64,000 bases of DNA, taken from positions 1-64,000 of the forward strand of contig CALGZC010000008.1 in NCBI GenBank assembly GCA_937934745.1, written 5' to 3'. Shown one piece after another: positions 1-8,566 of this stretch. Every line of letters starts with the position of its first letter. The stretch's first letter is position 1. This DNA comes from an uncultured Blastocatellia bacterium. GTDB lineage: Bacteria; Acidobacteriota; Blastocatellia; Chloracidobacteriales; Chloracidobacteriaceae. Made by a program: the position numbers and the translations under genes. Under the pieces are notes generated by a model, which had not been told where the DNA came from, ran no database searches, and saw only the letters and a program-made list of their open reading frames with translations.

Positions 1-936
1 CGGGATTTTGCAATTGAAGCGGCTGTAGTAATGGTCGTCGTGACTGCGGTCAATGCGCAGCGCCTCGTAAAACAGCGGTTCGAGAATATCGTTGAAGAAA
101 TTCTGATACTCGCCGTGCCGCTTCTCGAACAGTTCGCGCAAAAAGCGCTTCGAGCCGGCGCCCCACGCCGCGTCACGCGGAACGCCGAACCAGCCCTTCT
201 TTTGCAAATAATAGAGAAAGACAATTTGCCCCAGCAGTTTCTTGGCTAGATTGACGGTATCCACGCCCTTCGCTTCAAAATCGGACCGCGCGGCGGGGTT
301 CGCCGCGACGGCTTGGTCCAACGCCTCTTTCGTCCGCACGAACAAGTCGCGGTACTTCTCGAAGAACTCCTTCGTCACCCGCTCGATGTTGAACGCCTCT
401 TCCAACTGCGCCAGCGTGGGCGGGGTTTCATCGTTTTCCAGCAGGGGGACGAAGCGGCTCTGGGCGGTGTGACTGCGCTCGTTGACCCCCACCAAAAACG
501 ACCAGCGGCGGGCGGGGGTGAACTCCTCCCGCACCTTTGCGCCCTCCTCGATGCGGTATTCCATCTTGACCAGCGAGAAGCGCCAATCCTCCGCGTTGGG
601 CGAGACAAAAGCCGCCAGCGCGGCGTCTTTCATATCGCGCTGCAAATACCAGGCGACGAAGTTGCGCTGCATGGCGCGGGCGCGCTCGATGGATGTCTCG
701 CGCTTGAGATAGACGATGAACAGCATGACCTCGTTCTTGCCGGTCACATACTTGCCGACGCGCTCTATCTTCTCGACGTAATCCTGAAATTTTTCGGGGA
801 TGCGCGCCCCCTGGTTGACGCGCGCGCTTTCGTTGAATTTGTTCAGCAGTTGGCGCAGGAAGCGGATGTAATGTTCACGGTTGAACACCGATTCAAAGGT
901 CTGCTTGACAAGTTCGATGGCTTGTTGGCGGTTCAT
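1..936 (-). CDS. Partial: N-terminus of probable Eco57I-like N6-adenine methyltransferase / type IIG restriction protein
   Basis: The frame is open on the minus strand from an ATG at 936 to the window edge, giving 312 codons with no stop. An AAGGA ribosome site lies 7 bases before the ATG. The visible protein begins MNRQQAIELVKQTFESVFN and is rich in charged helices. Its overall look matches the N-terminal region of large Eco57I-type restriction-modification methylases, which methylate adenine and are often fused to a nuclease. The catalytic NPPY motif would lie beyond the edge, so the activity cannot be confirmed here. It lies 186 bp downstream of the PLD-helicase gene on the same strand, and the two probably form one operon. 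Family assignment rests on general resemblance and context, so it is moderate. Confidence 0.6.
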   Translation of the reverse strand, partial: MNRQQAIELVKQTFESVFNREHYIRFLRQLLNKFNESARVNQGARIPEKFQDYVEKIERVGKYVTGKNEVMLFIVYLKRETSIERARAMQRNFVAWYLQRDMKDAALAAFVSPNAEDWRFSLVKMEYRIEEGAKVREEFTPARRWSFLVGVNERSHTAQSRFVPLLENDETPPTLAQLEEAFNIERVTKEFFEKYRDLFVRTKEALDQAVAANPAARSDFEAKGVDTVNLAKKLLGQIVFLYYLQKKGWFGVPRDAAWGAGSKRFLRELFEKRHGEYQNFFNDILEPLFYEALRIDRSHDDHYYSRFNCKIP

Positions 937-1122
937 GTAGTCGTCCTTGTCTCTCTATGTACAATCGGTGCAAAAACGATAGGTTACAGCGACAAGCGAA
1001 AGCCCTTGCGGAGCTGTGCCCTGTTATGTCGTACTGTCGCTCATTGCCTCATTCGTTTGGAAGGATTTCCCACCTCATGTAAGGGCTGGCGATCAGGCGT
1101 AGATGAATACGCAGGTGGATAT

Positions 1123-4100
1123 TCACCGGTTGATCAAGCCCATAGACAAAATCACTTCATGTTTACCAATCGAGATCGGGTTTTGCTCGGCGAAGTGACC
1201 TTCCAGCAGGTGCGCGGGAATGGCGGTTTGCAGCGCCGCCAATGCCTTGAGCGGGTTTGCCGCCTGATTGCCCAGCGCTTTGAGCGCCTTCAGCGCCCGC
1301 GCCGTCGTTTCTTTGGGCAAACCGCCTTCTTCTAACCGTCCCATGACCTTCTGGACGTACGCTTCCTGCTCATCGGTGAGTTGCTGCGTGGTGCGGAAGA
1401 CCGCCTTGAGCAGTTTGAGAACCTGATAGGCGCTGTCTCTGCCGCGCGGCGCGAGACCCTCGTCCTCGTCTGCGGTGGTGGCATTCAGGAAGGCTTGTTT
1501 GTTCTTCTCCAGCAGGTCAAAGAAGCCTTTCGGGAGTTTTTGACGCGGCGCATCGGGCGCGCATTCCAGCAGTTGCGCGGCGGTCAGGAAATCCAACTCC
1601 ACGCTTTCGGCATCGGGTGCAGCCAGGAAAAATTTCTGCACCTTCCCCTGCCGCAAGTAAGTCACCAGCACCCCCTCTCCCGCTGGGAACGGGACCGGGG
1701 TGAGGGCCTCCCTCTCCCCCTGGGAGAAGGCCAGGGTGAGGGCCGAGCGCGCCTTTTTGGGCAGCCGCTTGATCTGCTCGAACAGATCGGGCTGCTGGTC
1801 GCGCACCGCCTTGATGACGTTGAGATACTTCAACTCGCTGTTTTCGGCTTCGTTTTCGCCCGTCAGCGTCTGGCGCGAAATCAAACGGTCAAACAACTCG
1901 TGCGAGTCAACCGGCTCGCCTTCGGTCAGCAGCGCCGCATCGCCGCCGAGGAGCGTCAGGAAGGCATTGATCTTGGCTTCGGCGGCTTCCTTCAGCTTGA
2001 TTTCCTCATTGGCCTTTTCGGTTGGGAAGAAGTTAAAGGTGTAAATCTTGTCAAACGTCGTATCTACGCGATTGATGCGCCCCACGCGCTGCATCATGCG
2101 GGTTGGGTTCCAGGGAATATCGTAGTTGATGACCACGTTGGAGCGGTGCAGGTTCACGCCTTCAGAGAGAACATCGGTCGTGACCAGCAGGCGGTACTCA
2201 TCTTTGGGATGGCGCGCTTTGGCGTCGAAGTTTTCAATCACCGCCCGGCGCGCCGCCTCGTCCGAACTGCCCGTGAAACACAACGCCGCGTTGGGGAACA
2301 TCTGATTGACGTGGTTGGTCAAATACTCCGCCGTTTCTTTCGATTCGGTGAACAGAATCAGTTTTCTCTGCCGCAGCAGCGGGTTGGACTGGAGTTGTTC
2401 GAGCAGGGCGAGCAGTTTCGGGTCGCGCTCAACCGTCTGCCACAGGGTTTGTATCTGCCGCAGAATCTCCAGGTCGCTGCACAAATCCTGGAAAAAAGCC
2501 TCGGTGAACTCGGCGGCATCGTGCCGCTCGGCTTTGCCCTCGTCAATCAGCCGCTGTAGGGCGGCGTCGTCATCGCTTTCGAGCGCCTCGAAGAGTCTGT
2601 GGGCGCGCCGTTTACTGACGTACACGTTGCCTTTCTCGTACTCGGCAAGGAACATCTCGTAAGAGCAGATGAAGCGCTCAATGGATTTTCGGAAGGCAAA
2701 GAAACTGCTCTCCAGCCGTTTGACCAGCAGGATTTTCATGAACCTGCCCATGTTGCGCTGCGATTGCGCTTCCAACTGGTCGAGACCCTGCCTGAGATAC
2801 AGGAGCGGTGTGTACCGGGCGTAGGTGAATTTTTGCGAGATGAGTTGGATGGTCTCGGTGAAAACGGCGTCTTCCTGTTCGCTCAGTTCGTAATACAACG
2901 GCGTTGGGTTGGCGACTTCGGGAAACTTCAACCCCTGCGTCTGCAAATCCTGCGCGAAATAACGGGTAATCTCGCTGCGGGTGCGCCGCACCATCAGGTA
3001 TTTCAGGACCTTTTCGCGTATTTCGCGCGCATTTTCGCGGGCTACTCGCAAGTATTCGGCATGGTCTCTTTGTCGGTCTAAATTTTTGAACCGTTTTTGT
3101 AGCTTATCAAAGAAGACTTCGAGGTTGGGCAAATTCGGAATGACGCTTTTGCGCCCGTTTTGGAATAACTTCAGTTGGCTCAGAATGTCCTGGGGCGAAT
3201 TATTGTACGGCGTGGCCGTGACCAGAATCACGCGCTTGCCGCGACAAATCTGGGCCAGTTTTTCGTAGGTCACGTTGGTCTCGACGCGGAAGCGGTGCGC
3301 CTCGTCAATGATGACATTGGCGTACTTCTCCGTTCTCTGCGCGAGGGCTTCATCCAATTTGCCGATGGAGACAAAATCGGCGGCGCGCGCGCCAAAATCC
3401 ACAAAGGCGTTGCGCCACGAGCCGGGATTCCCGGCGTCCAGCAGCGCCGGAGGCGCGATGACCAGCGTCCGTCCGTCTAGCTGCCCCGCCAGCATCGTCG
3501 CAATATAGGTTTTGCCCAGCCCGACCACATCGGAAATAAAAACGCCGCCGTATTCTTCTAGAATCTTTTTCGCATTCAAGACGGCTTGGCGCTGATACTC
3601 CAGTTGCAGAAAGCCTTCGGGCAGATAGTTGGCAAAGACATCATCGGCGCGGTTCAACTCGTCCTTGAAATATTCATACAACAGCTTCAGATATAGGTGA
3701 TACGGCGGGATAGACGGATTGAGCCATGTGCGGGTTGTGATCGCTTGCACAAATTTCTCGTTCAGTTCAACCGACTCTGCCCAGAGCTGCTCGAATTTCG
3801 CCTTGGCAAAGCGATAGTCGGCGCTATTTTTGAGTTCCACGTTGAATTCGAGGTTATCCGCCAGTCCCGATTGGGTTAGGTTGCTCGATCCGGTGATGAC
3901 CCGCCCCTGATCGCGGTCGCCCGCCTTGAACGTGACGATATAGACTTTGGCGTGGATGTTCCGCGCCGGATAGGCGCGAATGGCGAGCTTGCCGCTCCGA
4001 ATCCATTCGACAAATTTCATGACGCCCTGTTCCACGTCGCGGCTGTCGGGCGCCAGTTCGAGTTCCCGGACAATCTGTTCCTCGATGACCTGCTTGGCTT

Positions 4101-4362
4101 CGGCGTGAGAAAGCGGCAGTTCCATCTGCCGCTCCGCTCTAGCTTCGGCGAAGCGCTCGTAGGTTTTCGCATCCGCGCCAATCCCGACCAGAATCCGAAT
4201 TTTCTCGGTCTGTTCCAGCGCCGGGTAAATGGCGGAAAACCCGCTGGCAAAAAAGTAACCGACCAGCGCGTCAAAAAAACGCGCGTCTTTGATGAGCGCG
4301 TCAAATCGCTCCTTGAGCGTGCGTCCGGCCTCGTTGGTGATAAACGTTAGGTCCGTATCCAT
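1123..4362 (-). CDS. PLD-nuclease/SNF2-type helicase fusion, probable anti-phage or restriction protein
   Basis: About 1079 residues. The N-terminal third is a phospholipase-D-like nuclease domain with the HAKVYIV...GSSNLTQSG signature near residues 138-170. It is followed by a superfamily 2 helicase core: Walker A in DVVGLGKTYIA, Walker B DEAH in NVIIDEAHRFR, and the C-terminal VTTDVLSEGVNLH and QRVGRINRV motifs. PLD-helicase proteins next to N6-adenine methylases occur in DNA-modification defence systems; class 1 DISARM, for example, pairs the SNF2 helicase DrmD with a methylase. The partial methylase gene lies immediately downstream. The ATG at 4362 was chosen because the conserved region starts right after it; ATG 4404 and TTG 4413 are in-frame alternatives, and none has a good ribosome site. 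The gene contains an in-frame repeat insertion at 1673-1742. Function is well supported as a helicase/nuclease; the role in defence is inferred. Confidence 0.85.
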   Translation of the reverse strand: MDTDLTFITNEAGRTLKERFDALIKDARFFDALVGYFFASGFSAIYPALEQTEKIRILVGIGADAKTYERFAEARAERQMELPLSHAEAKQVIEEQIVRELELAPDSRDVEQGVMKFVEWIRSGKLAIRAYPARNIHAKVYIVTFKAGDRDQGRVITGSSNLTQSGLADNLEFNVELKNSADYRFAKAKFEQLWAESVELNEKFVQAITTRTWLNPSIPPYHLYLKLLYEYFKDELNRADDVFANYLPEGFLQLEYQRQAVLNAKKILEEYGGVFISDVVGLGKTYIATMLAGQLDGRTLVIAPPALLDAGNPGSWRNAFVDFGARAADFVSIGKLDEALAQRTEKYANVIIDEAHRFRVETNVTYEKLAQICRGKRVILVTATPYNNSPQDILSQLKLFQNGRKSVIPNLPNLEVFFDKLQKRFKNLDRQRDHAEYLRVARENAREIREKVLKYLMVRRTRSEITRYFAQDLQTQGLKFPEVANPTPLYYELSEQEDAVFTETIQLISQKFTYARYTPLLYLRQGLDQLEAQSQRNMGRFMKILLVKRLESSFFAFRKSIERFICSYEMFLAEYEKGNVYVSKRRAHRLFEALESDDDAALQRLIDEGKAERHDAAEFTEAFFQDLCSDLEILRQIQTLWQTVERDPKLLALLEQLQSNPLLRQRKLILFTESKETAEYLTNHVNQMFPNAALCFTGSSDEAARRAVIENFDAKARHPKDEYRLLVTTDVLSEGVNLHRSNVVINYDIPWNPTRMMQRVGRINRVDTTFDKIYTFNFFPTEKANEEIKLKEAAEAKINAFLTLLGGDAALLTEGEPVDSHELFDRLISRQTLTGENEAENSELKYLNVIKAVRDQQPDLFEQIKRLPKKARSALTLAFSQGEREALTPVPFPAGEGVLVTYLRQGKVQKFFLAAPDAESVELDFLTAAQLLECAPDAPRQKLPKGFFDLLEKNKQAFLNATTADEDEGLAPRGRDSAYQVLKLLKAVFRTTQQLTDEQEAYVQKVMGRLEEGGLPKETTARALKALKALGNQAANPLKALAALQTAIPAHLLEGHFAEQNPISIGKHEVILSMGLINR
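1673..1742. repeat. Two tandem copies of a palindromic REP-like element inside the helicase gene
   Basis: Two copies, starting at 1673 and 1710 (period 37), each run from CCCTCTCCC through a TGGGA core to GGGTGAGGG. The type is familiar from extragenic repeats in many bacterial genomes. Here they lie inside the helicase reading frame without breaking it. They add the low-complexity peptide FSQGEREALTPVPFPAGEG between the helicase core and the C-terminal region. This is seen directly; the mobile-repeat origin is inferred from similarity to that common repeat class. Confidence 0.7.
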
Positions 4363-4791
4363 GGCTTGTTCGTAGAGATTCTTGCAAGAGGATTTGAGAA
4401 GCATAACAAGCAATCAAAACAAGGCACAAAAGTGATGCGCCGACCACAAGCACCTTCCACGAGCAGCTCGGAATGAACCGGGTGACGCACGTGCCGTAGC
4501 GGCAAACGGCGGATGTGATGCACAGGCAGGCGCACCGGCAAGGATGGTCGGCAGGGGAGGCCACAATGCATCCGGGCCAAGAGCAGCAAACGTTTGGCCG
4601 CGATGTCGGCACGTCCCGGCGGTGAGGAGAAGGGAGCTGAACGGAGTGTATGACAAATTACAAAATGGAGCTTGGCGTTGAAACCCGTTGCAGTGTAGGT
4701 TGGAAAGGAAAGTATGCGACGGTCAACTGTTTTACCTGTCCCTGTCCTACGTCGCGCTTGACCTCAACATTTTAGGCAAGTGGGAGAAACC
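4363..4791. other. 429-bp non-coding stretch between helicase and the next gene
   Basis: This separates the divergent helicase (minus) and membrane-protein (plus) genes, so it should hold both promoters. Short frames here are not convincing. I saw no RNA gene, no clear -35/-10 pair and no long inverted repeat. It also marks the switch from the defence cassette to housekeeping-type genes. Confidence 0.5.
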
Positions 4792-5967
4792 ATGACCGAG
4801 GGAATGCAGTTGCTGTTCTTTTCGGCGCTCGGTTTGGCTGGGCAAATTGTTGCCGTTGGCGGCGCGCTGCTGGCTTTTCGGCTCGGTACACGGGTGGACC
4901 GCCCCCAGCGGTCGGTGAATCCGGGGTCGCTGCGTAGTGAACATACCTTGTCGGATACCACGTCGGTGTCGCCGGTTGTTGCAAGCGCTCCGGTCGTCGG
5001 GCTGCCGGACGCTCGTTCGGTTTCGTTACTGCGGCAGTTGCGGCTGCCCCAGGTCACAGACCACACTGCCCTGTCGGCCTGGTACGACCGACTTCAAATG
5101 GACGGAATGGCGTTGGTGTCCACGTTGCCGGCTGATATTCAGTCAAACTTTCGGCAGGCGCTGAAGGCGATTCGGGACATTCTGGAAACGCCCAATCTGG
5201 ATGACCGTTACGAACTGCTCGCCGCGGCATTGCTGCCTGTGTATGAAGCTTTGTATGCCGGGCCGGAGGGCAGTCAGGAAGACAGCCGGGGACAGCCGGC
5301 GGCGCACGCCACAGCCTGCGGTAGCACAGTGGGGACGGCCCAGGCGTCCGGGGCGGGGAGTGCTACCGTGGTGTCCACTACAACAACGTACCGTGAGACG
5401 GCGACCCCGGTCGTTGAGAAGAACCGGCTAGCCGCTTTGTTTGAGCAGGTGGAATCGGCTGCGCGGACGTGTGGTTTGTCGGGAAGCCATTCGGCAGGAA
5501 CGCTACCCGGCGATGCGGGGGCGGGTGTGGTGGCGTCTCTGAGGTCTGACAAGTCTGACTCTGACAAGGATGCCGTAGCGGCGACTGCCCAGGGCCACCA
5601 CCCCGCAAACCTAGACACTTCACGGCTTTCCCGCCGGCTGGCAGAGATTCTCAAGACGGCAGACCGAAACGATCAGCCCGAAGCTACCTCAGGGGAACCC
5701 CTGCGGTTGACGGGCAACGGCACACAGGACTTGCATTTAGTGACACCACCGCTCAAATCACGGCTCAAGCGCAGCGGCCAGCTCACACCCGAACAGGAAG
5801 TGGCGCGCAAAGCGGCGCACGTCGTCGGACGGGCGCGGGAATGGTATGGGCGGCCGGACATCACACTCCGTGAGGTACAGTCAGCCTGTGCTGCCTTCGG
5901 CCTGGAATTTAACGAAGTTGCTGCACGGGCTGAACTAGCGAAACCCCTTGCCGAAGAAGCTTCCTGA
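4792..5967 (+). CDS. Membrane-anchored protein of unknown function
   Basis: 391 residues, not recognised as a known family. The start is ATG 4792, preceded by GGGAG 5 bases upstream; an in-frame GTG at 4780 is less likely. Residues about 5-30 (MQLLFFSALGLAGQIVAVGG) form one hydrophobic segment, probably a signal anchor. A long, low-complexity Ser/Thr/Ala/Gly-rich region follows, and then a more ordered, charged C-terminus (about residues 320-391) with EVARKAAHVVGRAREWYGRP. It overlaps the start of the DegT aminotransferase gene by about 20 bp, which suggests co-transcription and possibly translational coupling. No catalytic motif is visible. Confidence 0.75.
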   Translation: MTEGMQLLFFSALGLAGQIVAVGGALLAFRLGTRVDRPQRSVNPGSLRSEHTLSDTTSVSPVVASAPVVGLPDARSVSLLRQLRLPQVTDHTALSAWYDRLQMDGMALVSTLPADIQSNFRQALKAIRDILETPNLDDRYELLAAALLPVYEALYAGPEGSQEDSRGQPAAHATACGSTVGTAQASGAGSATVVSTTTTYRETATPVVEKNRLAALFEQVESAARTCGLSGSHSAGTLPGDAGAGVVASLRSDKSDSDKDAVAATAQGHHPANLDTSRLSRRLAEILKTADRNDQPEATSGEPLRLTGNGTQDLHLVTPPLKSRLKRSGQLTPEQEVARKAAHVVGRAREWYGRPDITLREVQSACAAFGLEFNEVAARAELAKPLAEEAS

Positions 5968-7138
5968 CGCCGCGGCGGACGGCTTTATCCCCATACTCAA
6001 CCTTGAGCCGCAGTACCGGGCATTACGTCCGGCGTTGCAGGCGGCGCTGGAGCGCGTCTGCGCGTCGCAGCAATTCATTCTGGGCGAAGAAGTCGCGGCA
6101 TTTGAGGAAGAAGTTGCCCGGTATTTGGGTGTCAGCCAGGCAATCGGCGTCAATTCCGGCACCGATGCTCTGGTCATTGCGCTCCGGGCGCTTGACATCG
6201 GGCCGGGCGATGAGGTCATCACCACACCGTTTTCATTCTTTGCGACCGCCGAAGCCATTAGCCTAGTCGGCGCGACACTGGTTTTCGCCGACATTGAAGC
6301 CGAAAGCTTCAACCTTGATCCGCACGCCGTGGCAGCCTGCATAACGTCCCGGACACGAGCGCTGCTGCCGGTTCACCTCTTCGGCCGCCCGGCAGCGGTG
6401 GGGGCCCTGCTTGAAGTCGCCGCACGTCACGGTCTAGCCGTGATTGAAGACGCGGCGCAGGCCTTCGGAGCACAGTACCTACCGCCTTGCGTCGGCTGCG
6501 ACGGTCGGGGTTGTGCGCCTGCAACGCAGACTCAGCTTCGGGGGCGGTTTGTCGGAACGCTGGGAACAATCGGCGCTTTTTCTTTTTATCCATCGAAAAA
6601 TCTCGGCGCCTATGGGGATGGCGGTCTGATTGTCACCAATGACAACCGAATTGCCGAACGCTGTCGGAAGCTGCGTTCCCACGGAGCACGTGCCCCATAC
6701 TGGCACGACATGCTGGGCTATAACTCGCGGCTCGACGCGCTACAGGCAGCCATCTTGCGTGTCAAACTCCCCTATGTTGCCGAGTGGAATGCCGCCCGGC
6801 GGCGCATTGCCGCCACCTACCATCAAGGGCTTGCCGGGTTGCCAGGGGTTGTCACGCCGGCCGTGACTCCGGGCCATGTCTTTCACCAGTACACGCTGCG
6901 CATCCAGGCAGGACGGCGTGATGCCGTGCGCCAGTCGCTGCTCGAGCAGGGCATTGGAACGATGGTGTACTACCCAACGCCGCTCCACCAGTTGCCGGTC
7001 TATGCCGGGCAGTTTCCACCGCAACCCGTCAGTGAGGCGGCAGCCGGCGAAGTTCTGAGCTTGCCAATCTGGCCGGAAATGGAAGAAGCCGTACAGGGGC
7101 GAGTCATCAATGCAGTGCGACAGGCCCTCGCAGGGTAA
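5948..7138 (+). CDS. DegT/DnrJ/EryC1-type PLP-dependent sugar aminotransferase
   Basis: 396 residues. The family transfers an amino group to nucleotide-linked keto sugars used in O-antigen, S-layer glycans or glycoproteins. Fold-type I PLP features are present: GVNSGTDALVIALRALDIGPGDEV, a DAAQAFGA segment and the cofactor lysine K217 in FYPSKNLGAYGDGG. The start is TTG 5948, overlapping the upstream gene; no better start occurs before the conserved IPILNLEPQYRAL. Between AQAFGAQY and RFVGTLG there is an unusual insert with three cysteines (C181, C184, C189 in CVGCDGRGC). No other sugar-nucleotide genes are adjacent, so the exact sugar is unknown. Confidence 0.92.
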   Translation: MPKKLPDAAADGFIPILNLEPQYRALRPALQAALERVCASQQFILGEEVAAFEEEVARYLGVSQAIGVNSGTDALVIALRALDIGPGDEVITTPFSFFATAEAISLVGATLVFADIEAESFNLDPHAVAACITSRTRALLPVHLFGRPAAVGALLEVAARHGLAVIEDAAQAFGAQYLPPCVGCDGRGCAPATQTQLRGRFVGTLGTIGAFSFYPSKNLGAYGDGGLIVTNDNRIAERCRKLRSHGARAPYWHDMLGYNSRLDALQAAILRVKLPYVAEWNAARRRIAATYHQGLAGLPGVVTPAVTPGHVFHQYTLRIQAGRRDAVRQSLLEQGIGTMVYYPTPLHQLPVYAGQFPPQPVSEAAAGEVLSLPIWPEMEEAVQGRVINAVRQALAG

Positions 7139-7152
7139 CCCGGCCGTCGGCG

Positions 7153-7166
7153 GCAAGCATGCTTGC
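7153..7166. repeat. 14-bp perfect palindrome after the aminotransferase gene
   Basis: GCAAGCATGCTTGC begins 14 bp past the aminotransferase stop codon and could form a short hairpin or a protein-binding site. There is no T-tract after it, so it is at best a weak terminator. RNase PH follows 120 bp downstream. Confidence 0.35.
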
Positions 7167-7289
7167 TCGGAACCTCGCTTTGAGCGGATCGCTGTGATCG
7201 AACCGATGTTGTAGGGCTTGTCACGCCGGTGAAGTTATGAAACAAACACACGCACAATGCCCACAGTTGCCTAACAGGATGTACCCGAC

Positions 7290-8012
7290 ATGCGAAGCGA
7301 TGGGCGAGTCGCCAACGCACTGCGGCCGGTGCGGTTGACGCCCAACATCAACAAGTATGCCGAAGGTTCGGTACAGGTCGAATTCGGAGACACGCGGGTG
7401 ATCTGTACGGCGAGCGTCGAAGACAAGGTGCCGCCCTTTCTCAAGGGGAAGGGAACAGGCTGGGTGACGGCGGAATACGCCATGCTACCGCGGGCGACCG
7501 ATCAGCGTACCCAGCGTGAAGTCATCCGCGGGACGGCCTCCGGCCGCACCCAGGAAATCCAGCGCCTGATCGGACGCAGCCTGCGCGCCGTGGTGGACTT
7601 TGCCAAGCTTGGCGAGCGCACCATTTATCTGGACTGTGATGTCATTCAGGCGGATGGTGGCACACGCACCGCCGCCATCACCGGGGCGTTTGTGGCGCTT
7701 GTCCTCGCGGCGCGCAAGCTCCAGGCCGCCGGCATCCTCACCACCATGCCCGTGACCGATTACCTGGCGGCCGTCAGCGTCGGTGTTGTCAACGGGACGC
7801 CGATGCTCGACCTCGACTACCACGAGGATGGGAGGGCAGAGGTGGATATGAATGTTGTCGGTACGGGGGACGGCCGGCTGGTCGAAGTGCAGGGCACGGC
7901 CGAACAGCGTCCCTTTACACGTGAGCAAATGAATCAACTCCTCGACCTGGCTACCCAGGGAATTCGGGAACTCATCTCGCGCCAGCGCCAACTGCTCGGC
8001 CTGCTCGAATGA
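7290..8012 (+). CDS. rph: Ribonuclease PH
   Basis: 240 residues, the normal length. RNase PH is a phosphate-dependent 3'-to-5' exoribonuclease that trims tRNA precursors and other stable RNA ends; it forms a hexameric ring in the cytoplasm. The sequence is typical from [16 protein letters not shown] through [36 protein letters not shown] and [19 protein letters not shown]. The start ATG 7290 fits the conserved N-terminus. Spacers of about 150 bp on both sides suggest it is transcribed on its own. The genomic context adds no further clue. Confidence 0.97.
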   Translation: MRSDGRVANALRPVRLTPNINKYAEGSVQVEFGDTRVICTASVEDKVPPFLKGKGTGWVTAEYAMLPRATDQRTQREVIRGTASGRTQEIQRLIGRSLRAVVDFAKLGERTIYLDCDVIQADGGTRTAAITGAFVALVLAARKLQAAGILTTMPVTDYLAAVSVGVVNGTPMLDLDYHEDGRAEVDMNVVGTGDGRLVEVQGTAEQRPFTREQMNQLLDLATQGIRELISRQRQLLGLLE

Positions 8013-8164
8013 CCGGCTCGACTGCAACGCGGTCGCTTACGCTCTGGTCGCTTGCCGTCCGGTTGCGCTCCGGCCCCGATCTAGCTACGCTCATCGCCAC
8101 ACAATCTTCAAGCCGCTCAGGTCATCTCTCAGATCATCTCAACAAGTAAGGGAGTCACTGTGCT

Positions 8165-8566
8165 ATGGGTCTTGCCGAGCGTCGCGCCATCAAGGATTTT
8201 CGGGATAATGTCTTCCCTAAGCTCAAATCTGCCCTGGACGCCGCTGCCGGGTTTGAAGTCAACCTCGAAGTGGACTGGGAAAACCTGGCGCAGGATGGCA
8301 TTGCGGAAACCGACTACAACCTATTACTCGAGCGCGGCTACTTCAAGCCGGTCATTGAAGCCTTCAAGAGCATTACCATTGACGACCTGGGGCGCGAGGC
8401 GCTGCGCGAGGGACTGAAGAAAGTTTCGATTGGCTACGCGCGATCGCCAGGCGAGTGGTCGTTCAAGGGGGGCGAACTCAAGTTCGACTATGACTTGAAC
8501 TACGACAACGAGGACTGGATGTATCGCAAGACAAACCTTCAGCAGGTGCTGGAAAAGGGTCTATGA
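8165..8566 (+). CDS. Small conserved-looking protein of unknown function (first of a coupled pair)
   Basis: 133 residues, acidic and soluble, without signal peptide or membrane segment. It begins MGLAERRAIKDFRDNVFPKL. The C-terminal half contains IGYARSPGEWSFKGGELKF and a Tyr/Asp/Asn-rich segment (DYDLNYDNEDWMYRKTNL). The TAAGGGAG about 12 bases before ATG 8165 is the likely ribosome site. Its stop overlaps the start of the next gene by four bases (ATGA), which implies translational coupling and probably a joint function. I do not recognise the family. Confidence 0.8.
   Translation: MGLAERRAIKDFRDNVFPKLKSALDAAAGFEVNLEVDWENLAQDGIAETDYNLLLERGYFKPVIEAFKSITIDDLGREALREGLKKVSIGYARSPGEWSFKGGELKFDYDLNYDNEDWMYRKTNLQQVLEKGL

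Noticed and set aside
1381-2559. A 392-codon open frame on the plus strand opposite the helicase gene
   Set aside because: It mirrors the helicase coding strand, shows no domain or signal, and arises from the GC-rich codon structure; the minus-strand gene is clear.
4678-4750. Promoter-like TTGAAA...TGGAAA before the membrane-anchored protein
   Set aside because: The putative -10 is a poor match, and several equally weak candidates lie nearby.
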